From the NCBI RefSeq assembly GCF_030268685.1, contig NZ_BSRQ01000038.1, positions 1 to 35,704 of the forward strand: a stretch of 35,704 nucleotides of DNA, in the 5' to 3' direction. This document shows, piece by piece, positions 1 through 7,876 of this stretch. Position numbers and translations under genes: made by a program. Within the stretch, counting starts at the first letter, position 1. Each line of letters begins with the position of its first letter. Source of the stretch: Microtetraspora sp. NBRC 13810 (lineage in GTDB: Bacteria > Actinomycetota > Actinomycetes > Streptosporangiales > Streptosporangiaceae). Below the pieces are notes generated by a model. That model worked only from the letters and a program-made list of their open reading frames with translations, did no database searches and was not told where the DNA came from.

Positions 1-80
1 GGAACACGATCGTCTCCAGCATGAAGAGCTCCACGACGCTCAATGCGGGAAACGATCACTTTCCGTGCGGGAAGCGATCT

Positions 81-308
81 TTACGCTATCTTTCCGTCCC
101 AGGCCAGACCCACTCGTGAACACCCCAGTTCGCGGTAGGCCTTGGCCACTGTGTTCGGATTGATCGCCAGGTCGTTGACGACCTCTTTGATCGTCGGCAG
201 CCGATCGCCCGGCATGAGCACACCGAGCCGCAATGCCTGTTTGACCTGATGCACCAATTGCAGATAGGTCGCCACACCGGAGCTTGGGTCGAGGCGAAGC
301 TTGATCAC
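81..308 (-). pseudogene. Truncated GntR-family (YtrA-type) transcriptional regulator
   Basis: The first 60 or so residues are a good N-terminal winged-helix of the short GntR/YtrA group: a PTYLQL-like start (ATYLQLVHQV), then PGDRLPTIKEVVNDLAIN and NPNTVAKAYREL. Immediately after AYREL the homology stops, and 14 unrelated residues (GCSRVGLAWDGKIA) lead to a stop. Family members continue with the wing and a short C-terminal dimerisation region to about 120 residues, so the 3' end has been replaced at about position 122. The start is GTG at 308 with AGGGT-like sequence upstream. YtrA-type regulators usually repress an adjacent ABC transporter and themselves; no transporter is visible here. The DNA-binding helices are present but the wing and dimerisation part are missing, so the product is probably inactive. 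Confidence 0.7.
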
Positions 309-314
309 CGCAGC

Positions 315-344
315 ACCCTTTTCCTATTAGATTAGTAAAAGGGT
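315..344. promoter_or_regulatory. Inverted repeat, likely operator of the GntR gene
   Basis: An 8-bp perfect inverted repeat (ACCCTTTT at 315-322, AAAAGGGT at 337-344) encloses a CTATTAGATTAG-like core that is itself partly symmetric, giving 12 of 15 matched positions. It lies 7 bp upstream of the GntR start and is AT-rich in a GC-rich region. YtrA-type regulators bind TA-rich dyads of this kind and autoregulate, so this is the expected place and form for the operator. That it is bound by this regulator is inference. Confidence 0.55.
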
Positions 345-813
345 ATTAACGCTCACGATCTTCGTCAACTCGGCCTCCTGGCCTCTCGCGCGGGTCGCGC
401 CGACCCCGACCGACCGCGCGCCAGGGCGGCTTTGGCGGTCGGGCACCCCACCGCCGGCGCCGATCCCCGCCGACACCCCGGCCACCGGACATCCGCGTCA
501 CCTACGCCCGCTGCTCCCACCTCACCCAGGAACTTCAGTCCGGCCAGCTGGACGCGCCGGCCGCGCACGGCATCGCCCTGGAGATGCTGAGTCCGTCTGT
601 GGACTCGGGGACTGCCTTCCCCGAACCCCCGCAGGGCGTGCGCATCGCCCGCCCAGCGGGTGCGTGTCGGCGTACGGGTTCCGCTGCAGAGTCAGGTACG
701 CGCTGACGTACAAAGATCGCGTGCCACCCGCCCGCCGGTCCTCGGGCCGACGTCTACGCTCGGTTACGGGCACGCATTCGGGCCGCACTCGTGGCCGTCG
801 GGCTCGCGCGGCC
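345..813. other. Degenerate region with recombinase debris
   Basis: Apart from the serine-recombinase fragment at 491-585 I see no intact gene here. Several frames stay open because of the high GC, but none has a ribosome binding site or a recognisable family. A stretch at about 743-830 on the + strand reads like protein (ADVYARLRARIRAALVAVG), but it begins just after a stop and matches nothing I know. The region looks like a junction of unrelated fragments between the broken GntR gene and the phosphotransferase. Confidence 0.4.
491..585 (+). pseudogene. N-terminal fragment of a serine recombinase (resolvase/invertase family)
   Basis: The frame starting at 491 reads IRVTYARCSHLTQELQ, then a QLDA-like segment and AAHGI. 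This is the N-terminal beta strand and active-site region of resolvase/invertase recombinases, where YxRxS carries the nucleophilic serine and QxxxL followed by a short loop is typical. After AAHGIA the similarity ends abruptly, and the rest of the catalytic domain and the DNA-binding domain are missing. There is no start codon with a ribosome binding site. It is a remnant of a mobile element. A recombinase C-terminus of a different subgroup lies at 25381-25731, so the two need not come from the same gene. Confidence 0.5.
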
Positions 814-1560
814 TCACATCCGGGATCTCAGCACGTCTACCTCGCAGCCTGGCGCGGACGGGTCGAAGCCGTGCTCGACCAGCCATCTGACTGCCAGCAG
901 GCTTCGCAACGACCACCAGGCGCGGATCACGTCGAGGTCGACGTCGGTGCCGTAGCCGGCGACGACGTCGCCAAGGTGCTCCTCGTGTCCGAGCGTCAGG
1001 ATGGCGAGGTCGAACAGGGCATCGCCCTGGCCCGCCTCGGTCCAGTCGATCACGCCGGTGATCTTGTCACCGTCGGCGAACACGTGGGCGACCTGCAGGT
1101 CGCCGTGTGTGAACACCGGTGTCCACGGCCGGAGCGCGGCCTCGGCAATCTGGCGGTTGCGCGTGACCAGGTCGGTGGGAAGGACACCGTTCGTGACGAG
1201 CCACTCGCATTCGCCGTCGAGGTGCAATGCGATCTCATCGAGGCTCCGGCCGGGCCATGGCGGCAGCGGCGCGTCGTGCAGCATCCGTACGGCGGCACCC
1301 GCCGCGGCCCACGCCGCCGCCGACGCGGTCGACGGCTCGCCGAGGCGCCCGAGGGCCGTGCCTGGGAGGGCGGCGAGCGCGAGCACGGGCGGCTTGCGCC
1401 ACAGCACCTCCGGAGTCGGGATCGGCGCCATAGCCATCGCCTCGACCTCGACGTCGGTGCGTGTCTGATCAGCGTCGATCTTCAGGAACACATCACCGAC
1501 GCGCAGAGTCGCGCACTCGTGATGAGCAACGACGACCTCGACCTCTTCCACGCCGGCCAT
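814..1560 (-). CDS. Aminoglycoside phosphotransferase (APH)-family kinase
   Basis: The product is 248 residues. It has a VFLKID strand (Lys27) of the N-lobe, then the Brenner motif HGDLQVAH at residues 152-159 with catalytic Asp154, and GVIDW at 169-173 whose Asp172 binds magnesium. GDALFDLA follows. The residue normally Asn after the catalytic Asp is His here. This family transfers phosphate from ATP to small hydroxylated or amine substrates, including some antibiotics; the substrate cannot be told from sequence. It is shorter than classical APH enzymes (about 265 residues). ATG at 1560 has no clear ribosome binding site. A GATAAT hexamer (1559-1564 on this strand) lies 7 nt before an in-frame GTG at 1551, so a leaderless start there is an alternative. 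It stands alone, with unknown fragments on both sides. Confidence 0.8.
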   Translation of the reverse strand: MAGVEEVEVVVAHHECATLRVGDVFLKIDADQTRTDVEVEAMAMAPIPTPEVLWRKPPVLALAALPGTALGRLGEPSTASAAAWAAAGAAVRMLHDAPLPPWPGRSLDEIALHLDGECEWLVTNGVLPTDLVTRNRQIAEAALRPWTPVFTHGDLQVAHVFADGDKITGVIDWTEAGQGDALFDLAILTLGHEEHLGDVVAGYGTDVDLDVIRAWWSLRSLLAVRWLVEHGFDPSAPGCEVDVLRSRM

Positions 1561-1749
1561 TATCGCGAAATGATCATCGACGTAGCCACGGGTTTATCGC
1601 GTGCGACTGCGCGGCTCCACGAGGTCGACGTGCCCGGACTTCGACGGGCCGACGACCAGATCACCGCACTGCGGAACGCCGGCCTGGTCCTCGACGAACG
1701 GCTGTCCTCCCTGAAGACCCGCATGACCTTCCCCGGGAAGACCGAGTAG
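1521..1749 (+). pseudogene. Unrecognised coding fragment
   Basis: From about 1560 to the stop at 1749 the + strand has actinomycete-like codon use, mostly C or G in third positions. It encodes a helical, charged C-terminus (for example ATARLHEVD, GLRRADDQ, LDERLSSLKT, ending FPGKTE). The nearest ATG is 1521, but everything before 1560 overlaps the 5' end of the phosphotransferase on the other strand, which is the better gene. I read it as the 3' end of a gene whose front has been lost. I do not recognise the family, and it could be chance. Confidence 0.3.
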
Positions 1750-1845
1750 CGATCACCCGCGGGCCGGGCCGGGACAGCTGGTTCGCAACCTCGGCCGCGC
1801 CATCGCTCGAACTCGGCGGATCCGCCCGAGGGCGCACGTGCGGCC

Positions 1846-2964
1846 CTATCCCGGCCGCCCGCCCAGCAAGCGGGCCTTGTCTCCCGGGTGGCTCACGCGC
1901 ACGGAGCTTCCATCGGGCATGACCACATATTCCGCGTACCCGTCCATGCGGTCCTGCGCCCGTGCCAATCTCCGGTCGAGACCGTCGCTGACGGACCGCA
2001 GCCAGGAGGCCTGGGCGCTTGTTTCGGCCATTCCCGGCGGCATGTCCAGCTTGTTGACCCGGACGATGGAGCCCGATTCGGAAAGCACCTTGTCGGCGTC
2101 GTCCAGGTACCGCCGAACCTGCCCGGTCCCGAGTCGGTCCATTTTGCCCAGCGCCTCCGCATACGGTCTCATCTTGGCCAGCTCGTCCGTGTAGAGAAGC
2201 GGATGGTCGCGGACTCCGAACCTCTGGTAGAACCGCCAGTGAATGTCCGAGCCCGACCTCGAGCGAGCCGTGGCGCGAGCCTGCCATATTGTCGAATCGA
2301 TCGCATCGAGGACCTTCCTCCTCTCCGCGAGGGCCCGTTCGGCCATTTTGAGCCGTTGCCGCGCACTGGCCACACCGTCAGCGGCCTGCGCTCGCGGTGT
2401 GCGCGGCGCCGCCGGGGGGAACCTCTCCGCCATGTCCGTCTGGACGCGGCTGCGGGCCTGGCTTTCCGCCAGCCGCTTCTTGGCTCCGGTGATCTTGTCG
2501 GTCAGTGCCTTGAAGATCTGGGCGAGCTGCCTGACACCGCTGCGCAGCATCTCCTGGACCTTGGCGGCCAGCCCGCGCAGGCGTACCAGAAGAGCTCGCC
2601 CGGCCGGCGTCACCAGGAAAGCGCCGCCAGCCGCGGCGGCGACCGCGATCGCCTTCCAGTTGCTCTGGATCCACTCGCAGAAACTCCCGACGGTGCGCAT
2701 CACCCCGCCGCCGATACTGGACAACGCACGGTTCTGCGCGAGACGGCCGTCGATACCGGCCACATTCCCGTTGATCGCCTCGGCCGCCGCACCCGCGTTG
2801 CCCTGAGCCCGCAGCGAAGCCTGCCGGCTGTCTCCGAGCAGACGATCGTAATGCCCCGCGTTCGACTCCAACGCCGCCACATGCGCCGCATGCGAGGCCG
2901 GCAACCCCGGCAACGGCTGCGCACCGATCAACGCCAGACCGGACGCCACCGTCTGATCGCTCAT
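1846..2964 (-). CDS. Unknown 372-residue protein, possible type VII secretion substrate
   Basis: I do not recognise a named family. The first 85 residues are small, polar and helical (Ala, Gly, Asn and Gln rich), as in WXG100-like or EspC-like secretion substrates. Residues about 95-125 hold SFCEWIQSNWKAI followed by a hydrophobic Ala/Gly segment (AVAAAAGGAFLV), perhaps one membrane helix. Residues 125-245 are strongly charged and helical, likely a coiled coil. The last 130 residues form a distinct domain with aromatic positions (IHWRFYQRFG, YAEYVVMPDG). The ATG at 2964 overlaps the stop of the upstream gene as TGATG, so the two are translationally coupled. The layout (short helical protein, then a long protein with a helical head and a separate tail) fits type VII secreted pairs, but no ESX machinery is in the window. 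The secretion role is inference. Confidence 0.65.
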   Translation of the reverse strand: MSDQTVASGLALIGAQPLPGLPASHAAHVAALESNAGHYDRLLGDSRQASLRAQGNAGAAAEAINGNVAGIDGRLAQNRALSSIGGGVMRTVGSFCEWIQSNWKAIAVAAAAGGAFLVTPAGRALLVRLRGLAAKVQEMLRSGVRQLAQIFKALTDKITGAKKRLAESQARSRVQTDMAERFPPAAPRTPRAQAADGVASARQRLKMAERALAERRKVLDAIDSTIWQARATARSRSGSDIHWRFYQRFGVRDHPLLYTDELAKMRPYAEALGKMDRLGTGQVRRYLDDADKVLSESGSIVRVNKLDMPPGMAETSAQASWLRSVSDGLDRRLARAQDRMDGYAEYVVMPDGSSVRVSHPGDKARLLGGRPG

Positions 2965-3275
2965 CAGACGTCCCGGTCCGTCGGGGTGAAGGCGTCCGCG
3001 ATGCTCCGCTCCAGGGCGACATTGCCCCGGGCCGTCTCGACCTGCCCGGCACCGGCGAAGCCGAGCTCCCCGGCCTGCTCCCCGCCTTGTTGCAGGAGCT
3101 TGCTCAGGAACTCGTAATAGGGTGCGGCGATCTCCTCGTACGGCACGGGCGACTCGCCGTCGAGTATGCCGCGCATCGCCGCTTCGTGGGAGACGTGGTC
3201 ATCGGCCAACCCCAGATAGGCGCGGCCGGCAAGCTCTCTGCCCTCGTCGTCGTGGACGAACCCGTCGTAGGCCAT
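2964..3275 (-). CDS. Small acidic protein of unknown function, coupled to the downstream gene
   Basis: The protein is 103 residues, acidic, and predicted helical from its composition, with no Cys, signal peptide or membrane segment. Residues 27-65 (HVSHEAAMRGILDGE, then YEEIAAPYYEFLSKLL) look amphipathic. ATG at 3275 is preferred because GAGGA lies 6 nt before it; an in-frame ATG two codons earlier (3281) would sit directly on that site. The stop overlaps the next gene by one base (TGATG). Size, helical character and coupling to a longer helical protein recall EspC- or WXG100-like partners, but the WxG motif is absent, so this stays a weak inference. A possible promoter lies at 3385-3414. Confidence 0.6.
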   Translation of the reverse strand: MAYDGFVHDDEGRELAGRAYLGLADDHVSHEAAMRGILDGESPVPYEEIAAPYYEFLSKLLQQGGEQAGELGFAGAGQVETARGNVALERSIADAFTPTDRDV

Positions 3276-3384
3276 CGGCATTCCTCTCTCTGGCGCTCCT
3301 CCGGCGACAGGGGCACTCACCCGGCACCCGACGAACCACACGAACAGACAGCAAGTGTCATCCGAGTGAAGATCAGATTGCGGG

Positions 3385-3414
3385 AATCTATCGCACGCCA
3401 CATATCACCCGCAA
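3385..3414 (-). promoter_or_regulatory. Possible promoter of the coupled unknown pair
   Basis: On the minus strand TTGCGG (3409-3414) and TAGATT (3385-3390) are separated by 18 bp, about 110 bp upstream of the small gene's ATG. This fits a vegetative sigma-factor promoter reasonably well in an otherwise GC-rich stretch. It was found by eye, and other hexamer pairs nearby are possible. Confidence 0.3.
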
Positions 3415-3468
3415 CAAAGATCACAGAACGGCGGCACTTGCTCGCCGGTGTGATCGCCGGATCCCCTG

Positions 3469-3483
3469 TGTGACTGTGTCACA
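3469..3483. promoter_or_regulatory. Short perfect dyad, possible operator
   Basis: TGTGAC at 3469-3474 and GTCACA at 3478-3483 form a perfect 6-bp inverted repeat with a 3-nt centre. It resembles a CRP/FNR half-site pair, but the TGTGA and TCACA cores are 5 bp apart instead of 6, so a CRP site is unlikely. The binding protein is unknown. Confidence 0.25.
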
Positions 3484-3836
3484 GGTTGCCGCGGCCTCAA
3501 CCGTGTTCGTCATGGAGAGGTGCCTGATCGGCTGCTCGCATGGCCTCGACCACAGGGAGCGGCACGGTTCGACCGCGGCTTGAGGCTTCCCCGGCACCCG
3601 GGCCAGAACCGTCCACGAAAGGCGGCGAAAAGTCTCCGGGCTCAGTTCAACGACAGCCTCGAAGTCATGAGTGCTGGTGACAACGAGCAGCCCGGCGCGG
3701 AGCCTGCCATCGAGACCCGCGACCGGCGGCCACGCGGCGGACGGATCGATGCGCGGAACGCCTCCATGGCCGTGGCCGGCGAGTCCGAACCCGGAAAGCC
3801 CACCGCAGCCCCCGACGACCTGAGCGAGATGACCAC

Positions 3837-4941
3837 GTGATTCCCGATTCGCCCCCCGCCCCGCCTTCCTGGCGGGAACTGCTGGGCCCCCCACATCTCG
3901 GAGCTGCGATCGTGCTGGCGGGCGGCGTGCTCGTCGGTGCGGTCAATATCTATCTGGCCTCAAGCCTGCTGCCGACCGCGGTGGCCGACATCGGCGGCGC
4001 CGGCTTCTACGCCTGGAACATGACGATCTACCTCGTCGCCATGGTGATCGCGACGATGCTGGTCAGCCGCCTCCTGGCCCGGTGGGGGAACGTCGGCGCC
4101 TACCGCCTCGGCTTCGCCGTGTTCCTGGCAGGCTCGCTGGCCTGTGCGGCGAGCCCGGCGATGCCGGTCCTGCTGGCCGGCCGGGGCGTCCAGGGATTCG
4201 GGGCGGGGGTGCTGTCCGGGCTGGGGTTCGCCGTCATCCGCTCGGCCCTGCCGCGCCGACTGTGGACCCGTGGCAACGCCCTGATGTCAGCGATGTACGG
4301 CGTCGGCAACTTCGTCGGCCCGGCGCTCCGGCGGCCTGTTCGCCCAGTTCGGCTCGTGGCGTCTGGCGTTCGTGGCGATGGCGGTGATCGCGGCGGCGTG
4401 CTGCGCGGTCGTGCCCCGGGTGCTGCCGCGCGGCGAACGAAGTGACGCTCGGGCGCCGGTCCCGGTCGTGTCGCTGCTGCTGGTCACGGCGGCCACCGCG
4501 GCCGTCAGCCTGGCCGGAGTGCTGCCCGGCACCCTGGCGACGGTGGGCGGCATCGTGGTGGCACTGCTGCTGGTGGCCGCCTTCGTCGGCTACGAACGGA
4601 GCAGCGAGCTGCGGGTCTTCCCGCGTACGACCTACCAGGCCGGCTCGCCTCTGAAGTGGATCTACCTGACGCTCGGGCTACTGGCCTTCGGTGTCGCGGT
4701 CGAGTCGTTCGTCCCGCTGTTCGGCCAGCAGTTGGGCGGGCTGTCCCCGCTCGCGGCCGGCCTGTTCGGGGCGGCCATCTCGCTCGGCTGGTCGCTGACC
4801 CAGCTCGGCAGCTCATCGGCCACCAGGGAGCACACGGTACGCCGTTTGCGCATCATCGGCCCGCTGCTCCTGGCGTCCGGGTTCGCGATCATCTGCGCGA
4901 TCGGCGCCGTCACCGCACGCGCGGCGAACCGTTCGAGCTGA
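3837..4941 (+). pseudogene. MFS drug-type transporter, frameshifted and C-terminally truncated
   Basis: Starting at GTG 3837, the first 160 residues are a typical exporter of the multidrug MFS group: VNIYLASSLLPTAV in helix 1, a MVSRLLARWG loop, and GRGVQGFGAGVLSGLGF in helices 4-5. At position 4329 one extra base (or two missing) shifts the frame. Homology resumes in the next frame as GLFAQFGSWRLAFVAM and continues through further membrane helices to AICAIGAVTARA-like sequence, then stops at 4941. Related exporters run on for another 100 residues or so, so the last helices are also gone. Located just upstream of a P450 and ferredoxin in the same direction, it may have exported the product or substrate of that oxidation. 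All three genes carry one frameshift each, so sequencing error should be excluded before calling decay. Confidence 0.7.
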
Positions 4942-5018
4942 CCGGCTCGGCATTCCGATCGCCTGTTCAGCACATGCCCGAGATCACCTGATGACCGCAT
5001 TCGATGCGAGGAGATGCC

Positions 5019-6235
5019 ATGACTGACGCCCTGCCGGAGATGCCGGCCTTTCCGATGGCCCGCGCGACGGGGTGTCCCTTCGACCCGTCGCCGGAGTTGA
5101 GCCGACGACTCGAAGACGCGCCGGTTTCACGAGTGAGACTGTGGGACGGCAGCACCCCGTGGATGGTCACCCGCCATGCGGATGTGCGTGCGCTGCTCGC
5201 CGATCGGCGGGTCAGCGTCGACGTGGCGCAACCCGGCTTCCCGCACACCAACGCGGTGAGCAAGGCACGCGACGCGCACATGAAGACGCTGATGCAGATG
5301 GACGCGCCGGAGCACACCGCCCAGCGGCGGCTGCTGACCTCGGACTTCACGATCAAGAGGATGGAGGCGTTGCGGCCCCGGATCCAGCGGATCGTCGACG
5401 ACCTCATCGACGAGATGCTCGCCGGTCCGAATCCGGTCGATCTGGTGGAGGCGTTCGCGCTGCCGGTTCCCTCACTGGTGATCTGCGAACTGCTGGGCGC
5501 GCCCTATACCGCCCGCGACCTCTTCCAGCGAGTGTCCCGCACGCTCGTCATGGACGAGCCCGACCCCCAACAGGCCATGGCCGCCAGCGAGGACCTGAAT
5601 GCCTGCCTGGAGGAGTTGGTGGACAAGAAGAACGCCGAGCCGGGCGACGACGTGTTCAGCAGGCTGGCCGTCGAGCAGTATCGGACCGGCGCGATGAGCC
5701 GGCGTGAGATCGCCACGGCCGGTCAACTCCTTCTGGTGGCCGGGCACGACACCACCGCGACCATGATCGGGCTGGGCACGACCGCGCTGCTGACGCACCC
5801 GGACCAGTTGAGCGCGGTCCGTGCCGGCGGCGACCCCGCGCTGGTGGCGGGCGCCGTCGAAGAGCTCCTGCGCTACCTCTCCATCACCCACACCGAAGCG
5901 CGCCGCGTCGCGCGGGAAGATCTGGAGGTCGGCGGCAGACTGATCCGCGAAGGCGAAGGCATCATCTTGGTGAAAGGCATCGCCAACCGCGACCCCTCGG
6001 CCTTCCCCGACCCCGACACCCTCGATGTCCACCGCAAGGCCCGCCACCATGTCGCCTCCGGTTTCGGCGCCCACCAGTGTCTGGGCCAGTCACTGGCCCG
6101 AGTGGAACTGCAGGTCGTCTACGGCACCCTGTACGGCGCATCCCCACACTGGCCCTGGCCGTACCGCTGGAACAGCTGACGTTCAAGGAGAACGCGGTCT
6201 TCTACGGGGTGCGCGAACTACCCGTCACCTGGTAA
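5019..6235 (+). pseudogene. Cytochrome P450 (CYP105-like) with a late frameshift
   Basis: This is a soluble bacterial P450. MDAPEHTAQRR is at 95-105, the oxygen-activation motif AGHDTT at 241-246, the ExxR pair at Glu282/Arg285, and the heme loop SGFGAHQCLG has ligand Cys354; its first Phe is Ser. The order and motifs fit the CYP105 group, which oxidises small hydrophobic molecules using ferredoxin. ATG 5019 follows GAGGAG by 5 nt. Near 6134 one base is missing. The current frame ends at 6179 with GASPHWPWPYRWNS, but the +1 frame continues the family C-terminus (RRIPTLALAV, then FYGVRELPVTW) to a stop at 6235. The change is after the heme loop but removes the last beta sheet, so the product as written may not fold properly. 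The ferredoxin follows 17 bp later. Confidence 0.8.
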
Positions 6236-6252
6236 GTCACCCAAGGAGAAAC

Positions 6253-6449
6253 GTGAAGATCACCATCGACCAGGACGCCTGCGTCGGCTCCGGGCAATGC
6301 GTACTCGGCTCACCTGAGGTGTTCGACCAACGTGACGCCGACGGCATCGCCGTACTCCTGCGAGACAGCCTGGCATCCGGGCTACAGGAGGACGTCCGTG
6401 AGGCCGCCCCATCTGCCCAGCCCAGGCGATCACACTGACCCCGTCGTGA
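6253..6449 (+). pseudogene. P450-associated 3Fe-4S ferredoxin, frameshifted
   Basis: A GTG at 6253 follows AAGGAG by 4 nt. The protein begins MKITIDQDACVGSGQC with Cys10 and Cys16, then PEVFDQRDADGIAVLL, the standard start of the small ferredoxins that feed electrons to CYP105-type P450s. The final cluster ligand should be in a CP motif near residue 54. In the written frame it is lost (APSAQPRRSH, stop at 6438), but one base after about 6409 in the next frame reads ICPAQAITLTPS and stops at 6449. A single missing base therefore removes the third cysteine, and the protein as written could not bind its cluster. It follows the P450 by 17 bp and was surely its redox partner. Confidence 0.75.
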
Positions 6450-6476
6450 ACCAGCCCTCTTGAATCGTCGTCGCAG

Positions 6477-6842
6477 GTGCTTCGGCGGCGGGCGCTCGGC
6501 ACGGCGTTGCCGTGGCTGCTGTTCATGGCCGGAGTGCACACCGTCTGGAGCATCAGCGTGCCAATCGCGATCATGGAGACGCCGGCCGGCTCCCGCCGTA
6601 CCACGCCGTGGCTGGGCGAGCGCGCCCTGTGGGCCGTTGCCGTGCTCACATACGCGTGGCACTCGTTCCCGTGGAAACCGTTCGAGCCCGCGAGCCTGTC
6701 GCCCGAGTACGCATCGATCGAGCCCACGAGCCCGGCACTCGACCTGACCGGCAACGCGATTCTCACGGCCGGAGCGATCGTCTTGCTCGTGATCGCGGCG
6801 CTGTGGCGGGCCCCGCTCTGCCCGGAGCAGCTCCGCCCGTAG
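6477..6842 (+). CDS. Small membrane protein, family not recognised
   Basis: The protein has 121 residues with a first hydrophobic stretch (LPWLLFMAGVHTVWSISV), a middle one (ALWAVAVLTYAW) and a clear C-terminal membrane helix (ILTAGAIVLLVIAALW). Codon use is typical of the window. GTG 6477 has only a weak ribosome binding site, and the protein may be the tail of a longer membrane protein whose front was lost next to the decayed P450 locus. I cannot assign a function. The stop lies 14 bp before the convergent oxidoreductase gene. Confidence 0.5.
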   Translation: MLRRRALGTALPWLLFMAGVHTVWSISVPIAIMETPAGSRRTTPWLGERALWAVAVLTYAWHSFPWKPFEPASLSPEYASIEPTSPALDLTGNAILTAGAIVLLVIAALWRAPLCPEQLRP

Positions 6843-6856
6843 GCCGGGCGGTGGCC

Positions 6857-7789
6857 TCAGGCGGGGAACAGGATGGTCTTGCCGGCGAGGCGGCCGGTGG
6901 CGGACAGGTCGTGGACGGTGGCGAGGTCGGACAGGGGGCGGCGGTCGGCGACGTGGATCTTCAGGTCGCCCGTGTCGACGCGGGCGACGAGCTCGGCGAG
7001 TTGGGCGGCGTTGCTGCGGGCGAAGACCTGAGCCGTCCGCACCTTCCGGGTGGTGTCCTCGGGCGCCGGGGTGGTGGCGCTGACCAGGATCCCGCCGTCG
7101 GCGACCAGGCCGACCAGGGCCGCGGTCTCCTGGTCGGAGGTGGGGACCAGGTTGAGGACGACGTCGAACCGCCCGCCGGCCGCCTGGGGGAGGGAAGTGG
7201 TGGTGTAGTCGATGACCTGGTCGGCGCCGTAGGCGTGGATCCGTTCGGCGCTGCGCGCGCTCGCGGTCGCGGTGACCAGCGCTCCGGCCTGCTTGGCCAG
7301 TTGGACGGCGTACCCGCCCACCGCGCCTCCGGCGCCGTTGATGAGAAGCGTCTGGCCCGCCTGGAGGTCGGCGTGGTCGAACAGGGACTGCCAGGCCGTC
7401 AGGCCGACCGCGGGCAGGGCCGCGGCGTCGGCGAGTTCGACCGTCCGCGGGGCGGCGGCCAGCACCTCGGCCGGCGCGGCGACGTACTCGGCGGCGGCGC
7501 CGGGCGCGGCCAGCGGCAGGAACGCCACCACCGCCGTGCCGGTCTCCCAGCCGGTCACGTCCGCGCCGACCTCGGTGATCGTCCCGGCCACGTCGAAGCC
7601 CGGCACGTGCGGCAAGGTGAGCGAGAACGCCTCCCGCAGGTATCCGGCGCGGATCGCCACGTCTACCGGGTTGAACGAGGTGCCGGCCACCTTCACCAGC
7701 ACCTGCCCCGCTTCCGGCACGGGCCGCTCGGTGTCCTCGTAGGTGAGGACGTCGCTGTCGCCGTACCGGTGGTAACGCACTGCCTTCAT
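6857..7789 (-). CDS. NADP-dependent quinone oxidoreductase-like alcohol dehydrogenase (MDR family)
   Basis: The enzyme has 310 residues. It has an N-terminal GroES-like domain (MKAVRYHRYG, VKVAGTSFNPVDV, HVPGFDVAGT at 61-70) and a Rossmann domain whose nucleotide loop NGAGGAVGG is at 151-159. No zinc-binding Cys cluster is present, so it belongs to the zinc-free quinone reductase branch that reduces quinones or enals with NADPH in the cytosol. ATG 7789 has AGGAGA 5 nt upstream; codons further upstream are not family-like. It is divergent from a MarR regulator, and the 137-bp space between holds one perfect and two related imperfect dyads. This is the standard arrangement of an electrophile- or quinone-responsive MarR switch; the inducer is unknown. 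Confidence 0.85.
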   Translation of the reverse strand: MKAVRYHRYGDSDVLTYEDTERPVPEAGQVLVKVAGTSFNPVDVAIRAGYLREAFSLTLPHVPGFDVAGTITEVGADVTGWETGTAVVAFLPLAAPGAAAEYVAAPAEVLAAAPRTVELADAAALPAVGLTAWQSLFDHADLQAGQTLLINGAGGAVGGYAVQLAKQAGALVTATASARSAERIHAYGADQVIDYTTTSLPQAAGGRFDVVLNLVPTSDQETAALVGLVADGGILVSATTPAPEDTTRKVRTAQVFARSNAAQLAELVARVDTGDLKIHVADRRPLSDLATVHDLSATGRLAGKTILFPA

Positions 7790-7808
7790 GGTCTCTCCTA
7801 AGATCAGG

Positions 7809-7828
7809 ATGCTTCGAAGTCGAAGCAT
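7809..7828. promoter_or_regulatory. MarR operator 1 (perfect dyad)
   Basis: ATGCTTCGAAGTCGAAGCAT is a perfect inverted repeat with 9-bp arms and a 2-bp centre, 20 bp upstream of the oxidoreductase ATG. The length and form fit a MarR dimer site. Two weaker copies of the same TGCTTCGA half-site pattern follow at 7844 and 7895. Confidence 0.7.
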
Positions 7829-7843
7829 GTGGAGACCGTAACG

Positions 7844-7861
7844 TGCTGCGAGTTCGAAGCA
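7844..7861. promoter_or_regulatory. MarR operator 2 (imperfect dyad)
   Basis: TGCTGCGA-GT-TCGAAGCA matches operator 1 in 15 of 16 arm positions and is symmetric at 7 of 8 pairs. It sits between operators 1 and 3 in the divergent promoter region. Confidence 0.6.
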
Positions 7862-7876
7862 ATACCCAGGAGCGGC

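Larger units (their letters stand above)
3276..3836. other. Intergenic region with no confident gene
   Basis: Between the unknown pair and the MFS gene I see no recognisable protein. A + strand frame from ATG 3667 ends at 3840 and overlaps the MFS GTG as GTGA. It would encode 57 polar residues but has no ribosome binding site. A frame on the minus strand (about 3421-3894) also stays open without a known motif. A 15-bp dyad (TGTGAC, 3 nt, GTCACA) lies at 3469-3483 and is listed separately. Confidence 0.4.

Noticed and set aside
1-80. Possible start of another minus-strand gene leaving the window, and imperfect GGGAA/TTTCC repeats
   Set aside because: Too short to judge. The repeats are imperfect and no family motif can be read.
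664-1749. Long + strand open frame of 361 codons
   Set aside because: Most of it is the mirror of the phosphotransferase gene, which has the HGD and IDW motifs. Only the last 190 bp look like coding sequence on the + strand.
3469-3483. CRP/FNR site
   Set aside because: The TGTGA and TCACA cores are 5 bp apart, not 6, and no CRP-type gene is nearby. It is kept only as an unassigned dyad.
6237-7862. Minus-strand open frame of 541 codons through the oxidoreductase region
   Set aside because: It is another frame of the same strand as the oxidoreductase, Arg-rich and without motifs.
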